A stretch of 64,000 nucleotides of DNA from Harmothoe impar (GCA_947462335.1 OX381710.1:64599303-64663302), one strand, 5' to 3'; positions 10,301 to 25,300 are shown, counted from the first letter of the stretch. Made by a program: numbers and translations. Notes: generated by a model from the letters alone, not told the origin.

Positions 10301-13300
10301 CAGATGCTGTAGTAACTGCTGGCTCGCCGACAGACGTTGAACAGCTGGACTCCAGCAATGCTAAGTACACGGGTGCAGCCAGTTACGTGGTGGGCAGACT
10401 GAGCTTCTACTACATGCCTGTTTCCAATGGATCTTACGACTTCTACATGACTACGTGTAATGATGCTGCAGCCACACCCGCTGTGTTCACCAACGCTACA
10501 CTCAGGCTCAGCCAGACCACCATGGACCCCACAGCCAAGGTACACTCAAAACACAGACATAGTCTATGGCAAGCACTATTTTCACCCCCGACATGGGAGT
10601 TTGTTGATTGAATATCTACCCAGCTAACAAAAATATGTTATTTTACGTTTTTAAAGTTATATAACGTTTTGCCACAATAAGGAGCGATAGAGAAACGTTA
10701 TATAACGTTGTATAACTATTGTGTTGTTGATTGGGTAGTTGTTCAAGTCGGAAAACCAGTAAAAGACTAATAATCAAGTTTCTATTAGCCAAACTCCACG
10801 GTACGATTTAGGTAGGAAAAACTCTGCGTTTATGGGAACTAAGGAGGTGTTGTCATTATGCAAGGGCATACTGCTCTATTGCAAGGCATTATCGGCTAAG
10901 GGGCCTTGCCTGAGTATTGCAATTTAGATAAAGTCAAATATCAAAACATTTAGATATTTCCTGCTGAAAACCCTAGAAATCTCTGCGGTTTACAATATTG
11001 CAATTACATGGTTTACAAAGGAAGGGCACTGCAGATATCTTTAAGCTTTCTTAAAGGAAATAATCAACCAAAATTATACTATAAAGTAGCTCCCCCAAGC
11101 TACAACCTATAACCATGATAAACCGCAGTGATTCAGCCTAGAACATAGGCCATAGTGTAGCTTGGAATAAGCAAAGGTATGCTAGAAGCCTTGCATTTTG
11201 GAATATCAGCAACAGGCCCACATTGCTATTTTACCAAAACGCAAGGGTGTCAGGCACACAAATCGCACTGTGGAGTTTGGCTATATGATCTGAAAATGCA
11301 GTTTGAATAAACCCTCTTTTTTGGACCGAGACAGGATTTTCTAAAACTTTGATATTGGAGTTTTAAGCTCTAATATCGGAGTATGTTACTCCGATATTGA
11401 AGTTTAAAACTCTGATATATATGAATATCTCCAATTCCCTTTGTACAGGCTGACTTATTCAACGGAGACCGTACATTTGACAGCACGACAACAAGCACAG
11501 CGGGGATGCAGACCCTCACCGCCGGAAAAGCGTGAGTACTATTTTATTTCATCTACAATTTTCATGAGCAGTATGGTTCAGGCATTATATTTTCATTTCA
11601 TATTCTAGGCAGGAGTAGATAATAATCTGCTAACGTTGGCCTGGGGCCAATTGCCCTTAGTTTCCTCAAAATACCTTCCTGTGGGCCTGAGTGGCCCATG
11701 ACAGTGGACCCATACAATTCTGTAAAAATCAAATCTCACGATGCTTTCTATGCTTCCTAAACCTCTGCAATTTTAGGCTCTTGCAATTTGGAAGACTAGC
11801 AGTACTCCAAATTGCAAGAGTTCTATTGTAAGGGTGCTGGCTCCAAAGCCACAGTACAACAGATATGGCACTGCAATTTGCGCAAATCTGTTACAATAAA
11901 GACTTTGGAAGGAACATACATTGCAATATACCCATAATTTTAGGTCAACATGCTCAAATTGCAAGAGAAAATGCCAAATTGCAGAAACATTTCACCTAAG
12001 CAAGGAATATATCGAAATGCCTAGATGTTATTGTATGACAAAGTGGGTTGCGGACGCGGACAATGTTAACCCTGCCACTACTCAATCAGAACTGAATCAG
12101 GTAGGACCGACCTCCAATCTTATTGGATTCTGACCTCAGCTGTGACATAATTTGACTCTCTCTCATTGGTTGAAATTGTTATTCAGGTCAAACAACAATT
12201 TATTTAGTCCCTATGTTTGGGTTTTACTGCAGAGAACAATTTCGAAATTGTGACTAATAATCTTCCAAAATGAAGCTTATTAGTTGGACCTTCTATAAGA
12301 AGTCTCTGTTCCTAATGGTTTAGGAAAAAACAGTAAATTTTTAAATATTCACTTGGAATATTTAGTACCAATGTTTGAGTCACACTGTCCAGTGAGTGAG
12401 TTCTGTATTGAGTTTCAGCTGTTCCCAGCTTCATCAGGTGTATGCAGAGTAATTGATTTTATTTCAATCTCATACTTGTATTTGTTTCATAAATACTATT
12501 TGTCACTTTTTATTGACCTGGTGACTTTGTGGTCAGTAGGTTATTTCCAATTTATAGATAGGAGTCTGGCCCAACATTAGGCCGGGGTCCACTGATTCAA
12601 GAAAGTGCAGTTTCTGGTTTCGACTTGTATCAACTTTTAATTGATAGTTTCCCGTATTGTTTATTTAATAAACTACAGGGCAGTTTTAAACGGAATTTTA
12701 GAAAAATTATCTAATTTTCCATTTAGCCTGGACCCATGGATGTAGAGTTCAACGTAGGGAAAAAAATGACGTGGCTTTTTGGGGGTGAGTCTAGCCAAAG
12801 CGATTTTCCATTATATTCATCCCTAGTGGGATCAGTGTCCTCAATCTTTGTACCCATTTCCATTCAATGGATTTTCTTAACTTGTTTGCCCTTTTTGACA
12901 GAGGATGTTCATAAATGAACTCCAGGATGTAGACCTTCATGTTTCTGTCACTGTGTCCAGGCCTATTGAAGTGGTAGGCCACTTCACTCTTTGAATATCG
13001 TTTGTGTTCCACATCGGCGATGTGTTCTGATATTCTGTCGTGGAGACTCCGTTGGGTCTCTCCAATGTACCGTTTTCCACAGCATGTGCATTCAATGCAG
13101 TACACAATGTTGCTGCTTCCACAAAAAATGTTGGTTTTTGTCTCTTTTGAGCATTTGTCGTTGACCTTTATCTTACCACCTTTGTCCATCTTTAGACACA
13201 CCTCACAAATTGGGTGTTTTTTGGTTGTTATGTGTATGCACTTGTTAGGTCGGGGGGGAGGGGTGCGTCCCCCTCCTCTCCATCTTCTGGATGGTAGTCA

Positions 13301-16300
13301 CACTTGGCCCTGACCAAATAATCTTTCAGATTTTTGGGTCGCCTGTGGCCTACAACCAATTTCATGCGTTGTAGGCCCCTTGTTGTGCTCGATTCTCCCA
13401 ATTCATCCCATCTACGTGTCACAATTTGTTTCAACTTGTTGTAGTTGGGTCTGAAAGTTGAGATGAGGAACACTTTCTCTTCCTTTGCCTGTTTCAGGTC
13501 TCGTTTCTTCTTTTTCAGAAGTTCTCTTCTCCTTTTTGTGGTGGCCTGTTTTTTGGCCTCCATCAGCAGCTCCTTTGGATATCCCTTTTCGAGGAATTGT
13601 TCCATTTTCTTGGCTGCATGTTTTTCAAAATCACTCTCGATTTTGCAAATCCTCCGTAGTCTCAGGAATTGACTGTAGGGGAGACTCTTTTTGACACTCG
13701 GGGGGTGTGCAGAGTCAAATCTCAAATAGCTGTTCGAGTCAGTGGGTTTTGTATACAGGTCTGTGTATAGTTTGCCTTTTGGATCTACCTTTACTTTGGT
13801 GTCCAGGAAGCTTATTTCCTTGTTTGACCATTCTGATGTGAATTTGATACTGTGATGTTGGTTGTTTAGGTATTGCAACCAGATTCTAAGATCATCTTCT
13901 CCATGATCCCAGACAAAGAAGATGTCGTCAATGAATCTTAACCATACCCTCGGTTTCTTGTCATGGTTTTCTAGAAATTTATTTTCCAGTGTTGACATGA
14001 ACAAGTTTGCATAGGAGGGTGCTACCCTGATACCCATTGCGGTACCACTGATTTGTAGGTAGTTGTCACCATTGAATTGAAAGTTGTTACTTTTCAGAAC
14101 CATACCCAAAAGCTCTATCAGAGTCTCATTCTTGGGATTTATGTCTTTGGTTCTCTCAGTATCAAGCATATGTTTTATGCTTTCTATACCTTCCTCATTT
14201 GGAATGTTGGTATAGAGTGAGGTTACATCTAATGTACCTATCAAACTGGTTTTAGACAAACTGTCTAAACCTTCAACTAGATTTATGAAGTCTGTTGTGT
14301 CTTTTACATAGGATTTACTATTCTGTACCATGGGTTTTAAAAACACATCAACAAAAGCAGATATCCTCTCTGTGGGACAATTGTTGGCAGACACAATTGG
14401 TCTGCCGGGGGGTGCTGTCAGACTTTTGTGGATTTTTGGAAGGAAGTAAATTTGGGGGGTTTTGGTTTTTTCGGTCACCAATTTTTTGCCCACTTTTTTA
14501 CTGATCTCCTTATTTTCCACCATCTGGAACACCCTAGATTCTACTTTTGCTCTGTACAGTTCAGTCGGGTCTAGATCCAATTTATGGTATGTAGAACTAT
14601 CACTTAATTGTCTGTGGCCCTCTTTTATGTAATCGAGGGTATCCATGACTACTATGGCCCCGCCCTTATCTGCGGGTTTGATTGTCAAGGATTTGTCCTT
14701 TTCTAGTTCTCTGATGGCCTTTCTCTGTCTAGTGTTTATGTTATGGTTTTTCACATCTTTAGGGTAACTGGACTTGTTAAGACACCTGATATTTTCATGG
14801 CACCAATTTTCTAAAGGTATGGATCCACTAGGTGGTTTCCAGCCTGAGTCAGTTTTGACCTTTATGAGGTCACACTTGCTGAATGGGGGTGGGTTTTTGA
14901 CTTTATCAGTCATGGCCTCAACTATAGTTGGCTGTCTTAAGCCATTGTTATCTACAGTTTTTGCTTTGGTTTTCTTTTTTTCATCTAAGAATTTTTTACC
15001 TTTACCCTCGGTCCAATATTGTTTGGTTCTTAGAGAATTGTGGAATTTATCAAGGTCTTTTCGTACCTCAGCTAAGTCTACACTATGTTGTGTGGGACAG
15101 AACTTTAACCCTTTGTTGAGAATTTCCATTTGTGGCTCTGACAGTGATTTCTTAGAGAGAACTATTACACTAGGTTTGTCTATATCTGGTGTATTTTCAT
15201 TGACTGCATTTTCATATTCAACAGGATCAATATTGACTGAATGTAAAGAAGACACAATACAAGCATTTTCATCTAGAGTTTGTTTACTGAGTTCCAATTC
15301 GTAATTGTTCAATTCATGGTCAAGGTCATGTATCATGGACAGTTCATGGTCATCTATGTCAGATTGTGTTTGACTATAGTTCGAGCTTATGTTGGCTTGC
15401 CGCGTCCTGGGAGACGCGTCTTGAAGTTTCCCCGGGCCTTCTTGAAGCCCGAGCGTCCACGTCCGCCTCGGCCACGGCCGTTGCCTCGGCCATTGCCACG
15501 GCCACGTGGATTGTCGTTCTCGTCGTTGTCCTCGTTGAACTTACGTATTTTTTTCCCCTACGTTGAGCTCTACATCCATGGGTCCAGGCTAAATGGAAAA
15601 TTAGATAATTTTTCTAAAATTCCGTTTAAAACTGCCCTGTAGTTTATTAAATAAACAATACGGGAAACTATCAATTAGATGTTATTGTATGCCCAAATCG
15701 CAACAGATTTTTAGCAGTTATACTTCGATGTTGTAGTTATATCTGTTGCAATTGGCATCAAGCTAGGTATATTTGAACATATTCCTATATTACAGAAACT
15801 TTCGGCCAAAATTGCATCGTTGGATTTGAGCTAAAAAGAAAAAAATCATTAGTCTGGGCCTGTGTGGCCATAGCAGAAAACGTTTGTGTCTTCCCCTGTT
15901 TTGTTCACTTATAATATCATCCACATAAATTCGTCCCAGCATCACAGTTCAGGTTATGTTTCAAGTTAGGCCAAAAAAGGTGTGTTTTAGGCAATATGGT
16001 CCGAAATCTTAGGGTAGGTAGGTCGGATATTTTGGGAGTACAATTTATGAGCCGTGAATTGCCACATTGACTCGTAACTCATCAGAATTTCTTGAATGAA
16101 AATGAATATCAAAAAATTGTTCGATATTCCTATTAATGTCCCACTAAGTTTAGCTTGAGCTCTACGGTTGACACTCTGAATACAAACTCGCTTATGTTAA
16201 TATTACACACACACATTTATCCTTGATCCTAATTATAGAAGTATAACAAGAATTGTTAAATTTACACCTTGTCGCCGGATATAACGATCTCCTATTAGCC

Positions 16301-19300
16301 TGTATGTTAATGGTTAGATGAACGTTAAATTGTGAGCGTATTAAGAGATATGTACTGATATACATCGTACACGCATGATGATACTACCCTGTCATGTTAT
16401 CTCATATTGAATCATGTACTGTATTTTAGAAAATCACTTTTTGAAATAAAATACTTTATAAATTCAAAAAAGGAAAGTCATTTCCTGAAGGCAGAAGGCA
16501 GAAGGCAGCCACTGAAGTCAGTGGGAGCTTGTAATTCTGGTTGCTTGAAACACGCCTTTATATTTATTTAGCCTAATCATCCTATTCTAGGTACTACATG
16601 GAGGCCGTGTTCTACGGCACGAAGGGCGCGTGCGTCAATATCTCTGTCTTCACGTGCAATACAGTCTTCAACAATGGGGTACTCTGCAGTGCTGTGAACC
16701 AACGAGAACAGATTGCAGTCAGTTCTACAGTGGTCACTGAAACACAGGTATGTATCTCCGAGCAGCCTCTGGGAAGCAAACTTACAAGGTTTGAATGTGG
16801 ACAGCTTTGACCGGATATTCTTCTGAATCATGAGTAGTTGATCAGTATAGATAACAGTGGATTTAAAAAGAGAAGTTCCCACTGTTAGTAGTGTCTCTTA
16901 GAGTAACTTAGAGTAGCATCAGTCATGACTGCCTACACTTGTTTTCAACTCTGGATTGAATTTGACCGAGTCTAACATAATGCAGAAAGTGCTATATATT
17001 TGTAATATATTTACAAATTTGCATTTATATATTCACCTAAACATATATGAATTGTAAGAGAATCAAACACGCTTTAACCCTATTTAACATATTACTAGGT
17101 GATAGACTTCACCAACTGGCCTGCTGCGGGGGGTACGACGAATAACCCCAAGCACATCTACACCGTCACAGGACCTACTGCGGGCGCAAAGTTTAGACTG
17201 TGCGTCGCTAAATCATGTACAGGTAGGTCTCAGCCTCCGACACGAAACTGACTTTACGGACAGGATTATCTCTACATGTTATGGAATGTACACCTATCTG
17301 CAATCTCAGCATCACATTAAGAAAAGTGGGAAAAAACACAATTAACTAACTTCTTGTATAGGAAATTGATTCCTAATATCATTTACTCAAATATCAGTCA
17401 CATGTCATGAATTTGATAATGTCATCTCTTTTTGTTAAAAAACAAACAAACAGAATCGATGGCTACATAGTATTTGTCCATTGCCAACTTCATATTTTAT
17501 TCCAGTGGTTCTTCAGATGCCAACGGCTACAGACATGCAGGAAGCACTGAGCGATGTGGCCACCTTGGCAACAAGTGAAGTAGTGACTGTGACCCTGAGT
17601 GGCAACGTTTACACCGTAGAAATAGAGACTGAAACCGGTAGAGTACATGTTATAACTACGTCATGGAAGCTATATACACGAATGGCATGTGCTGCCAACC
17701 TCAGTTGTCAATTCTGCATTATTTTTATTTTCATTTTGTATTCCTCCCCTCACCGGTAGATGTAGCATAGTGTCCTCGCTATGTCCGCGCAGTCTGCCAG
17801 CATGTTCAATACATTGTGTACCTCCACCATCATGGAAGATACAGATCCTATACATGAAACTATATATTATGTTTCTGCACCTTTTTAAATGACGTTTTTA
17901 TGGTACGGGCAATAAGCAATTTGTAGCATGAAAAGTGGATTTCACCTAATTAATATCAGGTAGAAACCTTGTAATAAGCTTAGTAAACTCAGATAACATG
18001 TAGTAGTTATAGGATGTGTACCAATCTGTACGCGCAATACAGTGAAGGAGCCTTATAGGCTCCTTCACTGTATACCCCTACATATTGGTACTAGGCCTAT
18101 AACTACTTTATACCACTAGCTGTATGCAGTATACAAGAGGTGTGACATGCTTGTTCTCCACCTCCGCTGTGGTATAAGTATATCAGATTTGATACCTTCC
18201 AAAACTGTCATGCTGCTGTTCTAGGCCCTGTGTTACTGGAGATAGTAGACGAAAATTTAGGAGCCTCAACTGGGACCGTGGTTGATCCCAATCCCACCGT
18301 CCAGCCCTCTGGTCTACATTGGGTGTTCAAACATGGCAACTACAGAAGTCTCCCAATACCACAGCGCTCTACTGCTGCAAAGGTGAGACATCTAGTCCAC
18401 GTGCATATATGCCTTCAGTAGCAACAGGGGAAATCAGTGCCTTTTCTACTAAAGGGACACTGTCATAATAAGAAGGACTGATACAAGGAACCCCCTCGTT
18501 TCCATGGCTACAATTGCATATTCTCTCTATACTTGTATTGTCTGCAGGCCCTCCTTCAGGTTGATTTGCCATTATCCAATTGTGACATGCAATCGGCAGG
18601 TAGAGCGTCCAATCAACATGGAGAGCCATAACGACTACAATACACAGAGTGAACTCCCAGTGTAGTTGTTATGGCTCTCGCTGCCGATTGGACACTCTAC
18701 CGATCAGTAGCACCTCCAAATTGGCTAATGGCAAATGGGCCTTAATAATGTTGTGCCTCAACTACATGTGTGTGTCGTGTTGTACCTTACAGACAGCGGA
18801 GGCCATAGCTGAGTTATTCAGTGTGCGCTGTAACAAGGCGATCCCCCCGGCGTACTCAACGAGTTCCATGTTCTATCACGAGGACTACGAGAGCCTTACA
18901 TGGTCGTGTGAGGAAGAGCCATTCTGTGGGGCCAAGAGCTACTCTACGCTTAACGGCCACATAGACCTCTATAATAAGAAGCAGCAACCCTTCCCAGCCC
19001 ACACCACCGCCACTCATGTAAGTCGTGTTTGTTGGTTGTGTACAGCAAGTTATGCACATAGAAATTTGACTTACCCAGACAGCATTGCTCCCTGGGGCCC
19101 ATATGTGTTTTATATTTGCAAGCTGGGTTTGCCAATATCTGGGTTATAGACCTTTTTGTCCAGGGCCATAAGTGGAAGCCCAAATGGGCCAGCTCAGGAA
19201 AACCTTTCTTTTCATAACTACATTGTAAACATTTCAAACATGCTGACATCTGATCTTCCTCCAGAATTCACCATTTATTGTACATTCTCATAGTACGTGC

Positions 19301-22300
19301 TAAAGTAAAATAAGTCTGGGCTCAAGCTGGGCACTTCGAACCTGGGCTGACCCATCTGGGCTCCCACTTATAGCCCTGGACAAAAAGGATAAAATGGGAG
19401 AATTTGGAAAAGCTATTGCATGTTTGGTACCAAATCCAATGTATTGACAGCCATTTATTCAAAACATGTTCTGTATGAGTGTGCTTCCAACGTTCCAACC
19501 CAGGGGCACAGACTTTTGCCAATTTCACAGGCAGGGTTCAGCTGTGGCTAACTTACTCTACTTTTTACAGGTGGGATTCGCCTACAGGATGTGTGGCTGC
19601 GATCTTCAGCCTTGGCTCTATTACCGCGCTAATGTTATCACCGATTCACACAACTTCACCTGGTGGCGGTCCATAAATGTCAGGTCAGCACTCTTATTAA
19701 AAGAGCAGTTTTACATACGTTTTATAACCCTTTTTGATAATCTGTTTTTCCACACACATATGTGTAAGGAAATATTCAAGTAGGATAAGCAAACAAGAAA
19801 TAAGATAATGTCTGGATGTAGCAGACTCACCAACTGTAAATGCTGATAAGTCATTAGGCATTGAATTAAATGGAGAACATCAACCATCTTGGAGTGAAAG
19901 ATCCTTATATTCACTGTTAGAAGTAAGTAGTGTTCCTGTACAGCAACTATTGGGGGCAACTTTGGTTCCAGTAAATTCTGCTGTAGACCTACAGTAGAAT
20001 CTACTGTAGACGCAGACCTGAGTTCTAAAAAGGCTCACATATTCAACATCTTGGAGATTTGAACCCCCAGGTTCCAATCCATAGTCCTGAACCATGACCA
20101 CTACGCCAGTGAATCCTGCATGTCAGGTGCATTGAAACACCTCCTACTTATGTGTGAATGGTAATGAGGTCAACACAGGATCCCTGGGGACAATTTTAGA
20201 ACTAGACTGTTCATGTCTTAAGGGATAATACGAAAATTACCCTATTGCAGTAATGTACTAATAAGGACTGAACTACCATTAGTTGAAGTGTAATCTTGAT
20301 GGCCTATAGATGTTTTTCAAAGTAAATTTTACTATCTTTCATGCAGATTGTTGAGATACATTGGTCTTATCCTCTGCATATTTTCAATAGTAACATTTCA
20401 GTGTACCAAAATATGTCATACTTTAGAATTGCATCAGGAGAAATGTAGTTTGTGTGAGAGTTTCCTGCCGGGACTGGAACTGCTGACCCTCAGACTACAT
20501 CTCCCACGGCTCTACCGACTGAGCTAGAGGGGCAGTCACTATGTAGCCTGCATCATTGGGCTTTTGAAAAGATCAGGTCATATTTGAGCTGTGGAGTATG
20601 GTACTCCCTCCAACCTCTCTGCTCTCTCTCCCTCTGGTTGCTGGTTATGGGATTCGAACCTGCATCTACAGTAACAGAATTGTATGTGTACAGCAAAAGT
20701 TGCTGTATTATCTTTTACAGCTAAAGTACTGTATAGTTGCAGCACATATTGCTGTTCACGAACAACAACTTTTTACAGTGTTCTTTGATTACATGTTTTC
20801 TGTTTCGATCTCAGCACTCTGGTCAGTGACTGCGAGTATCACTATTATGTCCACGACCTCAAGGCGCAGATATTGACTGATCACGACACTTGGATAGCCA
20901 CTGGTACCGAGAGCTCGGTTAAGGCCTGGGTGGATATAGTGCGGGTTCACAGAAACGATCGCTGTGCTGATCCACGGGCTCGCATCAGTGTTGATGAAGT
21001 CTTTGTTGGCCTTCCCAACAATAACATAGACATCACAGGTAAGCACTGACCTTTTGTAACCCACACAACCAAGACATGGCTCAAAAAACCTCCACAGCAG
21101 TTACACTCAGAGCTTTACCTGGCCATTACCAAATATAAGTTACCTTAAAGTGGCATTCTCACCGAGCGTTTTCCACTCACAATTCTAGTACTGTTCTAGT
21201 CTGCTATGTGGTAAGTGCGAGTGGTGAGAATGCCCCTTTAAATGTGTAATCTGTTCAGATTTGGTTTCAGGGCCGAATCAAGAATTTGGACAAAAGAGGG
21301 AGGGGGCAGGCCATAGTCTTGAAAAAAAGATTTCACTATGAAAATTACTTTTTCTTTATACTAGACCAAAAACTGCGTACAGTTCCACCCCTGCGAGCCA
21401 AGGTGACTGCGACCAGTGTTGCAGACGTATATACTGTGAAAATTGAACCATGTGACTGCAAGATACCCAGTACTCTGGCTTTAGAAGGAGTGACGGTAAG
21501 ACACCTAGTTATTAGAGCAGAAACCTGCATCATAAGATCGTGAAGCGCATTTCATTCTCTGTCTTCATGTTCATATCCCACATAATTCAATACGATAACC
21601 CATTTATTATGTTTAAGCAATCTTCGATTTCTGTCATGATTAAGCATCTTGCAACATTTGTAAACTGAACCGATTTATGGTTGTCCTGACAATGCCCCAC
21701 AGCAAATAGAACAGCAATGTCATCTCTAGTATGGACCTGCGAATGTCCTCTCCACATTTATTGTTGCATTTAACTGGAATTCCCAGTTTATCAGACAACA
21801 TACCTTCTACATAGTCCAGGTCAATTTACGTCTAAATTGACTAAATAGTGTATGCCTATAAGGACAGATGTCACTAAAAGATGACATTTGTCATGATGAT
21901 GCTTGAATGCAGCCCCGGCAAGTAACTCGCCAGGGCTGCATTGGTGCATCATGACGACCCTTTGGGAGTGTCTCAACCTCATAAGGTCGGCATGATGCTT
22001 GAATGCAGCACTGGCGAGTTACTCGCCAGGGCTGCATTTAAGCATCATGATGACGAAAGGCATGATGCATTAATGCATGATGCATTAATACATCATAAAG
22101 GGTTAAGTCTATAGTCATGCTCTCCTGTTACAGACTGCTGCTAATGCCTGGGTAGGTAGTGTAACAGCTTCTCCCAAAGCAAGCCCACCAGTGGCAGGTA
22201 CCTTCGATTTGACCCTCGGCAGTAAAACAATAAGTGAGTATGGCAGGACACATATTTCTTCTGTTTGAATTCATGAAGCAGCTGTTATACATACAGTAGT

Positions 22301-25300
22301 ACATCTGTTAAAACCAATCTGAGAGGAATGTCATGGCTAAAAATTATGACAGTGGATGAAAATCTATTGTGCAGGGATATTTTCAATTCATCAAAAAATG
22401 GACAAAATATTCCAATTTCCGTTTCATGACCTGAAATCATGGGTATATTGCAATATCTGTTCCCTCCAGTGTCTACATTGCAACAGAAATCAGGCCTCAG
22501 ATAAAGAAAAAAAAATTCTAAGTTGGACCCCACCTGACTCTTTCTACCATTGATGTTGCAGCTGTCCCGGTGACAATATCTGAACGAAACCTGAGGAAGG
22601 AGATTGAGTCCAACTTTGACGTGGGTACAGTGGATGTGGAGAGGATTGGGAGGTGGGACTGTGCCAACTTCAAGTTCCAAATCACCTATCTCACAAGGAG
22701 CGGATGTCAGACTCCATTTACTGTAAGACATCCATGACAATCTGTGCAGACCAACAGCTTCTGCACCCAGGGCCCAATAGGCATCTGTACGCTAGGATTT
22801 ATACGACTGTTTTGGGGTCGAAAAGCACGTTTTGGTGCTGACAAAACCGTTTTGTTGTCGAAAAGCTCCTTAAGAAGAGTCCCGGGGGGGGTACTTGAAT
22901 TTTTTCTGATGGGGGTGTGCGGCTGGACCAATGACAACCCTTACCCTTGCTAGGGAGCTTTTGCTTCAAAAACATACCCTTGCTAGGGCATTTTCGGCCG
23001 GAAAGTCCTTGTTTTGAAGAGGAAAATCACAAAATGTAGCATTCACGAGTAATTTCACAGAGAAATTTTACCCGTGTCTGCAAAATTTCGGTAAAAAATG
23101 GGCAAAATTGGGACTTTTTGGTGAAAAACGGGGTCATTTTGGTGAAAAAGTGACCCTTGCTAGGCAGATTTTGTTGAAACTAGACCCTTGCTAGGGACAT
23201 TTTTCTCTGAAACAGGACCCTTGCTAGGGAGATTTTGTTGAAAAAGTACCCTTGCCAGCCGCACACCTGTGTACACAAAATATACTAAGTGCCCCCCCCG
23301 GGAGAAGAGTGCTGACCTGACATTTATGGATCGCCACCAGGTGAAGTTGTGTGAGTCGGTGATGACAAATGTTTGTTGGTGTCAAAACGTGTTTTCAGCA
23401 CCAAGACAGTCTTGTAAATCCTAGTAGACACAGCCCTAATGGGTAGCCTAAAATAGCAAAGGTTTTAAAATAACAATAATGGCTTCCATCGGGGAATTAG
23501 ACATATACATGCATTTCGCAACCTGAACTGAAGGCAAGGAACAGAAATTGAATTCAAAGAGCGACATCCATCGGAGATTTAATGTTTTGAGTGCTCCTCT
23601 ATATTCACTTCATGTGAAATGTGATAAAATCTAACTTTGGAAATTCATTTGCACCTGTTGGTCATTGTACACAGGTGAGCAGCAGCAGTCTGACAGGTAA
23701 CACACCTGCTATCAGCGCCGCCCTGATGGAGCTGGGCGGCCATCATGATACCATCAGCGGCTCCTTCACAGCGGTCCCCCAGACCGCCACTCAGGTAGGA
23801 CATGTTCACACCCCTGTCTATCTCATAGCATTGTTCAAAGTTGTTTGTGTGGCTTATACGCGAGCTATATGGCTTATATTATACACACAGAATTTACAGC
23901 ATAAAGACATAATGTACTAAATGACTTTGTGAGTCTCATCCTTTTAAGGACGGTATGGTACTAAATGATGAAATTTGTCAGCATGATGCACCAATGCAGC
24001 GAGTAACTCGCCAGGGCTGCATCAGTGCATCATGCAAGGAGTGTCTCAACCCGGTAGGGTCAACATGATTCACCAACGTAGCACTGGCAAGTTACTCACT
24101 AGGGCTGCATTCATGCATCATGACGACCAAGGGCATGATACATTGAGGCATTATGTCGTCCTTAAAGGGTTAAATGGTTAATAGATATATAATAAATATA
24201 TAATATATGTATCTGGTCTGTACAGGTCCAGGTGTACGTGGACGAGTGGCTACCCGCGTGGTGTGACGACGATGTAAAAGGAAACTGCACCTTTACATAC
24301 AGCGCCGCCTTGGAACCGACGATTGCAACAGTAGCTCCTACATCAGGTATTTCCTTACACTTTTGAGGATGACCTATTGCTTTTATGCACTACACTCTTT
24401 CATGTCATAATGGTCTCAGTGGAGAATTGAATCAACATTGATAACTTGTTGTCAACGTTGATTCCACCCATTGGGTTATTCTTTGTTCAAAATATGTGTC
24501 CTGTAAATAGATAATTTAGATAAGTTCACACTGGGGAGAGGTGGGAGATAATTGTGTGCAGCCTGTATGTGTACAAGCGGCTTTGATATAGGCATGAATC
24601 TTTCCGTGTTTTCATTCAGCTGTTGTAAAGGTAGTGTTACAGGTTACAGGACTTTTTTCCCGACTTTTCCCTGACAATCGTAATATGAGGCAAATGTTTA
24701 TAAATGGCTTACAACTGTAACAGGTCAGTGAAAACGTCGAGCCCCACGGGGAGTCGAACCCCGGTCCCTCCGCTCCGGAGTTGAGAATGCTACCGCTGCA
24801 CCACAGGGCCAGCTGCTTCTCACTGCTCTGCTACGGTACTTGAGCTACCACAGGCGGGCAATGCGCTCTCCACGCACGCTCGGGCTGCCCCGAGCGATAC
24901 GTGCCCGCTACATTACTCCCCTTCAGACTTTTGCTAGGTCCGCGGACAGACATGTTACTCAGCAATCTGTGATCAAAGCTAATCCCTTACTTAGAATTAG
25001 CCGGCGAAGCCAGTCACCTGCCCTGAACATGTGTCTTTGGACGCACACATAGCACAAGCTGAAACCGCTCAGACTTCTGCCAGGTCAATGGAGGTCACCC
25101 GGACCTCCTAGCAGAAGCTGAACATGCTCAAGCACCACAACCCAGGTTTTGAATCCTGGTCATGGCACCAGTGTAACAGGTCAGTGAAAACGTCGAGCCC
25201 CACGGGGAGTCGAACCCCGGTCCCTCCGCTCCGGAGTTGAGAATGCTACCGCTGCACCACAGGGCCAGCTGCTTCTCACTGCTCTGCTACGGTACTTGAG

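Larger units (their letters stand above)
12038..15675 (-). mobile_element. Penelope-like retroelement
   Basis: A 3.6-kb minus-strand insertion in the intron between exons 11 and 12. It has a Penelope-type reverse transcriptase frame (15336-13228) followed by a GIY-YIG endonuclease segment (13201-12791) in another frame. Both sides carry the same about 130-bp sequence in inverted orientation (12638-12767 and 15549-15677), as is known for the pseudo-LTRs of this class. A 16-bp target duplication brackets it. The RT and endonuclease are normally one protein, so the frame change suggests a dead copy. Confidence 0.87.
11765..15840. repeat. Older repeat interrupted by the Penelope-like element
   Basis: Bases about 11765-12037 and 15676-15840 resemble two halves of the sequence seen unbroken at about 43755-43975 (aaattgcagaaac, cttaagca, ttgggctaaa parts). 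The Penelope-like element sits between the halves, so this repeat is older. Confidence 0.55.

Noticed and set aside
24739..24810. Functional tRNA genes
   Set aside because: Good A and B boxes but a poorly paired acceptor stem, and it sits inside an LTR repeated 456 bases away.
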